Shown here: one piece after another, positions 1-5,541 of the stretch | Layout of the letters: every line of letters begins with the position of its first letter | How positions within the stretch are numbered: the stretch's first letter is position 1 | NCBI GenBank assembly: GCA_040758525.1 | Contig: JBFLVQ010000643.1 | Location: 1-5,556 of the forward strand | DNA from: JBFLVQ01 sp040758525 | GTDB taxonomy: Bacteria; Acidobacteriota; Blastocatellia; Chloracidobacteriales; JADJPF01 | Length of the DNA: 5,556 nucleotides | Reading direction: 5' to 3' | The notes under the pieces: model-generated | Databases searched by the model: none | Seen by the model: only the letters and a program-made list of their open reading frames with translations | Told to the model about the DNA's origin: nothing | Translations under genes and position numbers: made by a program

Positions 1-480
1 GCAGTGTTAATGGTAGGCAATGCTCATCCTTTAGCAACATCGGGTGGACCTAAAGTGATCGACACTCGTTCTTTATTGGTGCCAAACAGCCAACATATAA
101 TGGGGATGGTATTGTTTGAGAGCGGCTATCGCAATATTCTTAGACCAGAAGTACCAGAATTGGCCGGCGAAAGTTTGCCACAATTAATAGCACCCTTGTT
201 AGCCAATCACCATTTACCAATTAGTAAGATACGACATTGGATTGTACATCCTGGTGGTCCCAAAGTGATTCAGGCGGTAACAAAAGCATTTAATCTTGAT
301 GATGAAGCATTGAGTTTGAGTCGTAAGATCTTGGCACGGGTTGGTAATATCTCTTCGCCTACGGTTCTTTTTATGCTTGATGAAATCTTAAGCGGTGAGC
401 GACCAGCGCCAGGAGCATATGGTTTAATGATTGCAATGGGATCTGGTTTTTCACAAGAAGCGTTACTGTTGCAATGGTAA
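1..480 (+). CDS. Type III polyketide synthase (chalcone/stilbene synthase-like), C-terminal part
   Basis: This is the last 159 codons of a type III polyketide synthase; the reading frame is open from base 1, so the N-terminal half, including the active-site cysteine, lies outside the window. Family members are homodimeric cytosolic enzymes of about 350-400 residues that extend an acyl-CoA starter with malonyl-CoA and cyclise it to resorcinols, pyrones or naphthols. Two of the three catalytic residues are visible: the histidine in WIVHPGGPK (codon 247-249) and the asparagine in GNISSPT (codon 346-348). The C-terminal loop reads MGSGFSQEALLLQW, close to the GxGF-type ending of bacterial members rather than the plant GFGPG form. 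The stop is TAA, 30 bases before the methyltransferase start, so the two are probably co-transcribed. The family call is firm. Starter and product cannot be deduced; an alkylresorcinol or alkylpyrone is a guess from the neighbouring methyltransferase. Confidence 0.95.
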   Translation, partial: AVLMVGNAHPLATSGGPKVIDTRSLLVPNSQHIMGMVLFESGYRNILRPEVPELAGESLPQLIAPLLANHHLPISKIRHWIVHPGGPKVIQAVTKAFNLDDEALSLSRKILARVGNISSPTVLFMLDEILSGERPAPGAYGLMIAMGSGFSQEALLLQW

Positions 481-497
481 CAATTTTCTCTATTTTT

Positions 498-501
498 GGA
501 G
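498..501 (+). promoter_or_regulatory. Ribosome binding site of the O-methyltransferase
   Basis: GGAG lies nine bases before ATG 511. It decides the start: an in-frame TTG at 496 overlaps this motif and has no site of its own. The surrounding nine bases TGGAGTGCA recur before the kinase gene on the other strand. Confidence 0.8.
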
Positions 502-510
502 TGCATATAT

Positions 511-1572
511 ATGAATGATAATGAGATCTTTAATAGAATGATGGCGACTTGGCAAGGCAGACCATTGACTGGCTCTGCTGATATCGCACAGTTGATTCAA
601 ATTAGCTGGGTTTCCAATCTAGTCTATGTCGCAGCAGAACTTGGCATCGCCGATCTCTTGAAGAATGGCCCCAAGAGTATCGATGCACTGGCTCTTGCTA
701 CTGGCTCGCATACACCTTCTCTATACCGTGTGATGAGAGCACTGGCTGGCTTTGGTATCTTTGCTGAAGTTGATCAACGATGTTTTGAAATCACACCGAT
801 TGCCCAATGCCTAACCAGTGATGCGCCAGATTCTTTACGCGCACTGGCAAGATTCTGCGGTGGTATTAGCTATCAGTTATGGGGCAATCTACTGCATAGT
901 GTAAAGACTGGGGAAACCGCTTTTCAACATCTGTTTGGCATGGGATTCTTTGATTTTTTGATGAATCCACAAAATGCTGAGTTAGGAAGATCTTTTGGTG
1001 AAACACTAATAGCAGTCTGGAAACTCTATTTCAGTTCGGTAGCAACAGCATATGACTTCTCGAAAGCTCATAAGGTAGTCGATGTGGGAGGAAACTTAGG
1101 CTTGATGATTGAGTCGATATTAAGGGCCTACCCAGATCTGCAGGGTGTGCTTTTTGATCTACCACCTGTCGTTGAACAGGCTCAACAACGTCTCACTGCT
1201 GTGGGATTAGCAGACCGTTGTCAGGTAGTGGGAGGAAACTTCTTTGAAGCCGTGCCCAGTGGAGGCGATATCTACTTAATCTCTCAAGTTATACATGACT
1301 GGGATGATGCGCGTAGTATTGCGATCTTGCAAAACTGTCGTCGGGCAATCTCTACACAAGGAAAACTATTGGTTATCGAGATGGCGCTAGAAGAGAATAA
1401 TCAACCTATGTTTTCCAAGCTTACCGATATTATGATGTTGGTGTTTACTGGTGGCGCTGAGCGTACCGAGGCTCAATATCGTAGCCTGTTTGCTGCTGCT
1501 GGTTTTGAACTTGCTCGGGTTATACGTACCAATACACAAGTAAATATAATGGAGGGTCTACCATTAGCTTAA
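511..1572 (+). CDS. SAM-dependent O-methyltransferase, COMT family (dimerisation domain plus methyltransferase domain)
   Basis: A complete 353-residue protein starting at ATG 511 with a well-placed GGAG. Residues about 15-95 form the winged-helix dimerisation domain (VAAELGIADLL, SLYRVMRALAGFGIF). Residues about 105-350 are the Rossmann methyltransferase domain: SAM-binding motif VDVGGNLG at about 190-197, acidic FDLPPVV at 215-221, VIHDWDD at 260-266 containing the family's general-base histidine (H262), E290 in IEMALEE, D306, and the family signature TGGAERTEAQY at 313-323. The family methylates hydroxyl groups of phenols and polyketides in the cytosol. Following a type III polyketide synthase by 30 bases, it probably methylates that enzyme's phenolic or pyrone product; this is inference. 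One oddity is that the usual DVGGGxG SAM loop has Asn for the third Gly. The last 9 bases overlap the end of the kinase gene on the opposite strand. Confidence 0.93.
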   Translation: MNDNEIFNRMMATWQGRPLTGSADIAQLIQISWVSNLVYVAAELGIADLLKNGPKSIDALALATGSHTPSLYRVMRALAGFGIFAEVDQRCFEITPIAQCLTSDAPDSLRALARFCGGISYQLWGNLLHSVKTGETAFQHLFGMGFFDFLMNPQNAELGRSFGETLIAVWKLYFSSVATAYDFSKAHKVVDVGGNLGLMIESILRAYPDLQGVLFDLPPVVEQAQQRLTAVGLADRCQVVGGNFFEAVPSGGDIYLISQVIHDWDDARSIAILQNCRRAISTQGKLLVIEMALEENNQPMFSKLTDIMMLVFTGGAERTEAQYRSLFAAAGFELARVIRTNTQVNIMEGLPLA

Positions 1573-3720
1573 ACCGGTTGTGTTGTCGCGCGTAACCTCT
1601 TTGTCGCCAATACGGTAGTAGATACGACGTAAGTTCAGGTATAAAGTCAGCACAACAAAGAGAAAATAGAATTTGCTAAAGATCGGACTACTGAAGATAG
1701 TTAGCAGATCGATCAAAGAGAAGTCAGGAATGAAAATAATTCGGTAAGTAGCAAAAATAAATAATGGAGCGATAATTGCAACTGTTGTTCTGAAGATAAT
1801 TGAGAGCACATAAGCATCTTTGCTAATCATCAGCGAAAATCTGTAAGGATTGGTATCGAGCAGACGTTGTGTTAGGTAGATTATTCGGTTGCCCATCTCA
1901 AATAGCTGTTCAAGCCGTAAATAATCTACATTACTCAACCCTCTCGTCATTCTTTTACTTACCATTTTGCGTACACGCTTACGAGCCTGCTTGCCGGCGA
2001 GTTTGTAGTAGTTGCGAATCTCATCATAGAGTTTAAGGTCATTATGTAGTCGCGCTGCTACGGTCTCATAAAGTAGTGTTGCCCGTATTGTGCGAAGTGT
2101 ATTGAGATTCATCGACATATTATATTCTCTGACCAGATTTAACAGGCTGATCCAGAGTGTTGCAGAAGTCCGTTCATACCACTTAGAATGCTTGCTATCA
2201 ATAGCATTCATATTCTGCCAGAAAGACATCTCTAACTTTTTCGCAAACTCATCGATATCTATTGGAGGCAATGGCTCAAGTGTAGCTATCGCACATTGCA
2301 CCATATGGCCAATATCATCTTGATCTTGATAATAGACCAACTGCTGCCAGATCTTGCGCTCTTTTTCAATAAATGTTCCACAGGAACCAAAATCTATAAA
2401 GACCAATTTATTATCTGGTTGTATCAAGATATTTGATGGATGTGGATCGGCATGGAAGAAAAGGCTCTCCATTATTCCATATTGATTGGCCCGTATTAAT
2501 CGCTTTGCAATAGTCTTTGCATCAATATTGTGCTCCCGCAGATAGCAGAGGACTTTTTCATCATTCATCTCCACTGCAGTAATCAACTCGCCTAACCATA
2601 TACCAGAAACAAACTCGCCTATCAACACTTCATCGTTCGATAGTTCTGGATATATACGAGGTGCAGAAAAGTAATTAAAGCGCTTTCTTGCTTGCCGACG
2701 AAAGAGATCTGTATAACGTGCCTCTTTAGAAAAATCGAGTTCCTCAAGTAGCATATTACGAAATTCATAGAGGAAATTACGAGAAAGGCCAGGACGGACC
2801 AGCGTAAGGTACTCCATTAATCTCATCAACCAAGAGAGCGCTTGACAATCAGCAACAAAGAGTTCGCCAATCCCAGGACGTCGCACTTTAACGGCCACTT
2901 TCTCGCCATTCTTGAGGATAGCTTGATAAACACAGGCTACCGAGGCCGAGCCGATCGGTTCTGGATCAAAGGCAGTAAAAATTTCATCGAGTGATCTTCC
3001 TAAGCGTCTTTCAATTGTAGCGACTGCCTGATGGCTAGGAAATGGCTTAACCTTATCCAACATCTGAGAGAGTTCTGCACAGTAGGCATATGGTAAAAGA
3101 TCTATGCGCATAGAAACCTGCTGGCCTATTTTGATTGCTGTGCCACCAACACCCTCAATAATTGTACGCAATCGTAAAGCACGATTCTCCAGGCTGTCAT
3201 TTCCAGTCAACTTATCCCAAATAATATGCAGATACCAACGAACAATGGCGCTAAACCAGATCAGCAGACGTGTGAATGTCTTGATTGAACCCGCTTTGAA
3301 TACTAGTGCCTGCATATAAGGCGGGATCGAGGAACTAGAGGTTTTGACCTTAAGCGGCTGACGTCGTGGTAAAGAGGCTTGAATCTTAGCCACAGGACTT
3401 TCACTAAAATGTCCATTGTTGTTTGTATTCAGATAGGCGACATCTATCTGCTCATCAAGCTCTAATAGATTATCCAGGGTCTGCTTCTCTTTGCTGGTAT
3501 TGGCAGTTGGTATAGATAGATGAGTATCTGAGGCTTCTTTAATAAACTCTCTTTTTGTCTTTATCCAACGGTTGAGGCCGGTATTTACTGCACGCTGGAT
3601 CTTACCAATCTGTCTGTTAGGCTCTTTCCGTTTGGCTATTAAAACCTGGCCAATTTGTTTAGCTGGGATCAATTCAGTCTTTTGATTATCTACTGACGGT
3701 ATAGATTTACGCTTGTGCAT
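1564..3720 (-). CDS. UbiB/ABC1 (AarF/ADCK) family atypical protein kinase-like membrane protein
   Basis: A 718-residue protein starting at ATG 3720. The UbiB signatures occur in order: KxGQ motif KIGQQVSMRIDLLP from residue 197, the Ala-rich nucleotide loop equivalent PIGSASVACVYQA at 255-267, the ATP-site lysine K278 in VAVKVRRPG, the EELDFSKEA block at 326-334, catalytic-loop FHADPHPSN at 422-430 (D425, N430) and the DFG motif at 443-445. Two hydrophobic stretches, about 637-664 and 671-696, suggest C-terminal membrane anchoring, as in UbiB. UbiB-family proteins bind and hydrolyse ATP and support ubiquinone, plastoquinone or other isoprenoid lipid synthesis. The target here is unknown. Residues 1-130 are a basic extension matching nothing I recognise. 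Departures from the usual family sequences are PHPSN for PHPGN and a Cys in the Ala-rich loop where Gln is common. It has its own candidate promoter upstream and converges on the polyketide synthase-methyltransferase pair. Confidence 0.93.
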   Translation of the reverse strand: MHKRKSIPSVDNQKTELIPAKQIGQVLIAKRKEPNRQIGKIQRAVNTGLNRWIKTKREFIKEASDTHLSIPTANTSKEKQTLDNLLELDEQIDVAYLNTNNNGHFSESPVAKIQASLPRRQPLKVKTSSSSIPPYMQALVFKAGSIKTFTRLLIWFSAIVRWYLHIIWDKLTGNDSLENRALRLRTIIEGVGGTAIKIGQQVSMRIDLLPYAYCAELSQMLDKVKPFPSHQAVATIERRLGRSLDEIFTAFDPEPIGSASVACVYQAILKNGEKVAVKVRRPGIGELFVADCQALSWLMRLMEYLTLVRPGLSRNFLYEFRNMLLEELDFSKEARYTDLFRRQARKRFNYFSAPRIYPELSNDEVLIGEFVSGIWLGELITAVEMNDEKVLCYLREHNIDAKTIAKRLIRANQYGIMESLFFHADPHPSNILIQPDNKLVFIDFGSCGTFIEKERKIWQQLVYYQDQDDIGHMVQCAIATLEPLPPIDIDEFAKKLEMSFWQNMNAIDSKHSKWYERTSATLWISLLNLVREYNMSMNLNTLRTIRATLLYETVAARLHNDLKLYDEIRNYYKLAGKQARKRVRKMVSKRMTRGLSNVDYLRLEQLFEMGNRIIYLTQRLLDTNPYRFSLMISKDAYVLSIIFRTTVAIIAPLFIFATYRIIFIPDFSLIDLLTIFSSPIFSKFYFLFVVLTLYLNLRRIYYRIGDKEVTRDNTTGLS

Positions 3721-3733
3721 TTAAATATTTGCA

Positions 3734-3737
3734 CTCC
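3734..3737 (-). promoter_or_regulatory. Probable ribosome binding site of the UbiB/ABC1 gene
   Basis: GGAG on the minus strand lies 13 bases before ATG 3720. That is longer than the usual 6-10, so initiation may be weak. No better site or alternative in-frame start is evident nearby. Confidence 0.5.
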
Positions 3738-3803
3738 AGCTATGAGGTTTAATATATAGTGTCCTCTCACCCCTTAAAAAGCCTCTGATCTATTACTGCT
3801 AAG

Positions 3804-3832
3804 ATTGTAAATGCCATAGCTGTACAAGCCAA
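3804..3832 (-). promoter_or_regulatory. Sigma-70-type promoter for the UbiB/ABC1 gene
   Basis: Minus-strand TTGGCT (3832-3827, four of six matches to TTGACA) is followed after exactly 17 bases by TACAAT (3809-3804, five of six matches to TATAAT). Transcription would begin near 3797, giving a leader of about 77 bases before ATG 3720. The kinase gene can thus be expressed separately from the two small genes upstream of it. A perfect inverted repeat ends one base upstream of the -35 box. The assignment rests on sequence match only. Confidence 0.6.
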
Positions 3833-3833
3833 T

Positions 3834-3852
3834 ACCTGGTCGTTGACCAGGT
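3834..3852. promoter_or_regulatory. Perfect inverted repeat abutting the -35 box, possible operator
   Basis: The arms ACCTGGTC and GACCAGGT are perfect eight-base complements around a three-base centre. The repeat lies 49 bases beyond the stop codon of the 139-residue protein gene and one base upstream of the -35 hexamer of the kinase promoter, a position typical of activator or repressor sites. It could instead act as an RNA hairpin at the end of the small-gene transcript. On the minus strand it is not followed by a T run, so I favour the DNA-site reading. Confidence 0.5.
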
Positions 3853-3901
3853 TTAACTTGTCCAAATGGCGTATAGAGATGGTAAGCTTTCCGATTAATC
3901 G

Positions 3902-4321
3902 TTATCTTGTAATAAAACGGAAGGCTCTACGCAGTTCACGGGTGATCTTTTTTGAGTTGACCGATTTCGCGATATCATAAGGGGCATCACTTGCTTTGCG
4001 CAGAGTCTTACCAAGCCCTTTGCTCCAGTTTACCAGTCCATCCCTAATTGCTCCATCCCGCCGTTTACTGGCAGATTTATTACGTCTTTTTCGGTAGGTT
4101 GTCAGACCACTGGCTAAGGCTCGGCTTATTCGACGTGCTGACTTGGAAAGGCCATCTTCAAACTTTTGTAGATCCTTGAGGCCCTTTGAATAGCGTTTCT
4201 TCTTTGCTTTTTTGATAACTCGTACGGTTCTTATTCGCCCAACAGTTGGCTCTAATACTGAGTTGGTGGAAACCGAAGCATTTACCTTTTCGTTCTGGTT
4301 AGGATCGTTTATCGATGCCAT
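3902..4321 (-). CDS. Small, very basic protein of unknown function
   Basis: A 139-residue protein that I cannot assign a function. ATG 4321 is chosen because AGGAG (4334-4330) sits eight bases upstream; a GTG three codons earlier overlaps that motif. Counted by hand, it has 38 Lys/Arg against 11 Asp/Glu, no Cys and no His. Residues 1-28 are polar and probably disordered. From about 29 on, short amphipathic segments alternate with basic clusters: VIKKAKKKRYSKGLKDLQKF (35-54), SARRISRALASGLTTYRKRR (61-80), KRRDGAIRDGLVNWSKGLGK (86-105), KASDAPYDIAK (109-119) and a basic tail. No membrane segment or signal peptide is visible. The pattern resembles a small bacterial DUF family that I half remember (possibly DUF6312), but I cannot confirm this. 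It lies 43 bases after the 90-residue gene, probably in one operon, and upstream of the kinase gene. It may bind nucleic acid or anionic membrane surfaces, by charge alone. Confidence 0.8.
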   Translation of the reverse strand: MASINDPNQNEKVNASVSTNSVLEPTVGRIRTVRVIKKAKKKRYSKGLKDLQKFEDGLSKSARRISRALASGLTTYRKRRNKSASKRRDGAIRDGLVNWSKGLGKTLRKASDAPYDIAKSVNSKKITRELRRAFRFITR

Positions 4322-4329
4322 AAACTCCA

Positions 4330-4334
4330 CTCCT
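4330..4334 (-). promoter_or_regulatory. Ribosome binding site of the 139-residue basic protein
   Basis: Minus-strand AGGAG is spaced eight bases from ATG 4321. It rules out the upstream in-frame GTG at 4330, whose first base belongs to the motif itself. Confidence 0.75.
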
Positions 4335-4364
4335 GTTCTTACATTTCAGTAATTGAAAGATTGT

Positions 4365-4637
4365 TTACGATAGTAAGAATGGGAATTTAATGCCTCTCTT
4401 CCTGCGCCTAGACTTCTTTCTATATATTAGAACAACCGGCACCAATACCTTTCCATTTGCCTCATCGCCTAAATTGGCACGTACCTCTTCTACTGCTGCG
4501 GCGACTTCATCCAAAAGTTTTCCCCGCCCTCTTTTTAGCGCTTTGATCCGTTTGCTTTTCTCTTTACCAAGATCTATCACTATAGGTATTTCTACAGTTG
4601 ACTCTTCCTTAGTTGCCACAGTATGTGCGTTGGTCAT
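4365..4637 (-). CDS. Small basic protein with IDLGK and GRGKLLDEV segments, function unknown
   Basis: A 90-residue protein starting at ATG 4637, preceded by AAAGGA (4653-4648) at ten bases. In order it shows a polar N-terminus, the hydrophobic strand IPIVIDLGK (17-25), a basic helix KSKRIKALKRGRGK (27-40), the acidic amphipathic helix LLDEVAAAVEEVRANL (41-56), a strand VLVPVVLIY (64-72), then the very basic run RKKSRRRKR (73-81). The IDLGK-basic helix-GKLLDEV layout looks like a small uncharacterised bacterial family (I half remember DUF6200 as similar; unconfirmed). A hydrophobic strand followed by a clustered positive tail could allow nucleic acid or membrane-surface binding, but nothing shows it. 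It is the first gene of a likely two-gene unit with the 139-residue protein. A long open frame on the opposite strand is rejected because it lacks a ribosome site. Confidence 0.75.
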   Translation of the reverse strand: MTNAHTVATKEESTVEIPIVIDLGKEKSKRIKALKRGRGKLLDEVAAAVEEVRANLGDEANGKVLVPVVLIYRKKSRRRKRGIKFPFLLS

Positions 4638-4660
4638 CCCTACTTTTTCCTTTCAAGCAT

Positions 4661-4689
4661 AGAATAAATTCTTTGCTATTAAGCGTCCA
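4661..4689 (-). promoter_or_regulatory. Candidate promoter of the small basic protein genes
   Basis: Minus-strand TGGACG (4689-4684) and TATTCT (4666-4661) are separated by 17 bases; each matches the sigma-70 consensus at four of six positions. Transcription would start near 4654, leaving a leader of about 17 bases with AAAGGA at its start, which is tight. A second possibility is GATAAT at 4707-4702 with CTGCCA 19 bases upstream, giving a leader of some 57 bases. The region is AT-rich, so chance matches are likely. Confidence 0.35.
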
Positions 4690-4827
4690 ATATTAACTCA
4701 TATTATCATTTTTAAGAAAAAGATTTTGGCAGTTACCTAAAAACCCTGATTTTATGCGATCTTCTCTGACTTGGGTATTATTGTAGAGGGAGCTTCATTA
4801 GATCACTAGATATTCCCAAACAAGTAG

Positions 4828-4872
4828 AGAAGACAAAAGGGTGCAGCCGCTTCTTTGTCCCTTTTGCCTTCT
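4828..4872 (-). terminator. Long stem-loop after the triple-HTH gene, probable terminator
   Basis: Two 14-base arms (4828-4841 and 4859-4872) are complementary except for one position, which would be a G:U pair in minus-strand RNA. The loop is 17 bases. The structure starts 15 bases beyond the TAA of the HTH gene. The descending arm contains CCCUUUUG but is not followed by a T run, so it is not a textbook intrinsic terminator. A competing shorter pairing exists between GACAAA inside the loop side of the 5' arm and TTTGTC in the 3' arm. Transcription termination or 3'-end protection of the HTH mRNA is the likeliest role. Confidence 0.5.
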
Positions 4873-4887
4873 ATCCTGCCACTAAAA

Positions 4888-5529
4888 TTAGCGATTATTG
4901 CGTTTGCGACCTCTTTTGTGAACCGTGCCGTACTTGGCAATAGCCGCATTTACCTGCTGCGTGGTGAAATACCAATATGAACCAACTTTGCGTCCTCTAA
5001 TCCACCCTCTACGAATCCACATATAGATGGTGTCAGGAGCAAGACCAAGCTTACTGGCAGCCTGAGGCGCGGTATAAGCTGATACCCCAATATCGCCAGC
5101 ATTAACAGCCTCTTTTTTGGTCGGTTTGCTGTTAGGTTTAAGCCAACTCCAACTTTGACCGCGTTCGATCATACCAATAGTTGTGGTGGTAACATTAAAC
5201 ATCTCGGCAAGCCTAGTCTTAGAGTGTTTACCAGCAGCTAGCAGACGCTTAATTTTCAGTACCGCAGCTTCTGTCAATCTAGCATTGATATTACGTGTAC
5301 CTCTATTGCTCCTAACCAGCTTGGCTTTACGCTGTTGCAATTGCGCACGGGCAAGCGGAGATAGCACTAGTAATTTGGCATTGCGTGTTTGTAAAGAGAT
5401 AACACGCTTGATGCGATGAATACTAACACGAAAAGACCGCGCTAATTTCTCCAATGATTGCCCCTCAATAAAGCGGCGGATAATTAGACGGCATTCTTCC
5501 ACAGTGAGAAAATTTAAGCGTTGTTCCAT
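4888..5529 (-). CDS. DNA-binding protein with three helix-turn-helix modules, putative regulator
   Basis: A 213-residue protein starting at ATG 5529; an in-frame TTG at 5547 could add six residues, but neither start has a clear Shine-Dalgarno. Three modules are visible. Residues 8-44 form a homeodomain-like HTH (EECRLIIRRFIEGQSLEKLARSF and on). Residues 84-130 form a second one (RLTEAAVLKIKRLLAAGKHS, RLAEMFNVTTTTIGMIERG, then WSWL), in the style of the HTH units that accompany phage HNH nucleases and resolvase-like proteins. Residues 152-200 are a MerR/excisionase-type winged helix (TAPQAASKLGLAPDTIYMWIRRGWI, then GSYWYFTTQQV). The linkers and the tail KRGRKRNNR are basic. No nuclease, recombinase or ligand-binding domain is present, so it probably binds DNA as a regulator or architectural factor. 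It is separated from the small basic genes by 250 bases and a stem-loop, so it appears to be its own unit. The target is unknown; the kinase-promoter dyad is one candidate. Confidence 0.85.
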   Translation of the reverse strand: MEQRLNFLTVEECRLIIRRFIEGQSLEKLARSFRVSIHRIKRVISLQTRNAKLLVLSPLARAQLQQRKAKLVRSNRGTRNINARLTEAAVLKIKRLLAAGKHSKTRLAEMFNVTTTTIGMIERGQSWSWLKPNSKPTKKEAVNAGDIGVSAYTAPQAASKLGLAPDTIYMWIRRGWIRGRKVGSYWYFTTQQVNAAIAKYGTVHKRGRKRNNR

Positions 5530-5535
5530 AACACC

Positions 5536-5541
5536 ATTGTA
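5536..5541 (-). promoter_or_regulatory. -10 hexamer placed for a leaderless HTH mRNA
   Basis: Minus-strand TACAAT (5541-5536) matches TATAAT at five of six positions and ends six bases before ATG 5529, so transcription would begin at about the A of the ATG. No Shine-Dalgarno precedes this ATG. The -35 region falls beyond the window edge and cannot be checked. Confidence 0.4.

Noticed and set aside
270..506. Minus-strand open frame inside the polyketide synthase end
   Set aside because: It is antisense to a clearly recognised catalytic region and shows no domain or ribosome site.
2090..2323. Plus-strand open frame inside the UbiB/ABC1 gene; a similar one lies at 3104-3319
   Set aside because: Both are opposite strongly conserved kinase sequence and have no recognisable protein features.
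3834..3852. Inverted repeat as an intrinsic terminator for the small basic genes
   Set aside because: No T run follows on the minus strand, and its contact with the -35 box fits an operator better; termination is not excluded.
3892..3901. Ten-base palindrome CGATTAATCG just after the stop of the 139-residue gene
   Set aside because: It is short, AT-rich and a single copy; chance is a sufficient explanation.
4344..4358. TTTCA/TGAAA hairpin between the two small basic genes
   Set aside because: The stem is only five AT-rich pairs with a five-base loop; too weak to support a function.
4390..4662. Plus-strand open frame of 90 codons opposite the small IDLGK protein, with a hydrophobic start
   Set aside because: It lacks a ribosome site, is compositionally odd, and mirrors the minus-strand gene, which has AAAGGA and a sensible domain pattern.
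5183..5419. Plus-strand open frame opposite the triple-HTH gene
   Set aside because: It shadows the HTH coding sequence, lacks a ribosome site and has no recognisable protein features.
4888..5529. Triple-HTH protein as a transposase or recombinase
   Set aside because: No catalytic DDE, tyrosine or serine recombinase motif is visible, and no flanking terminal repeats were seen.
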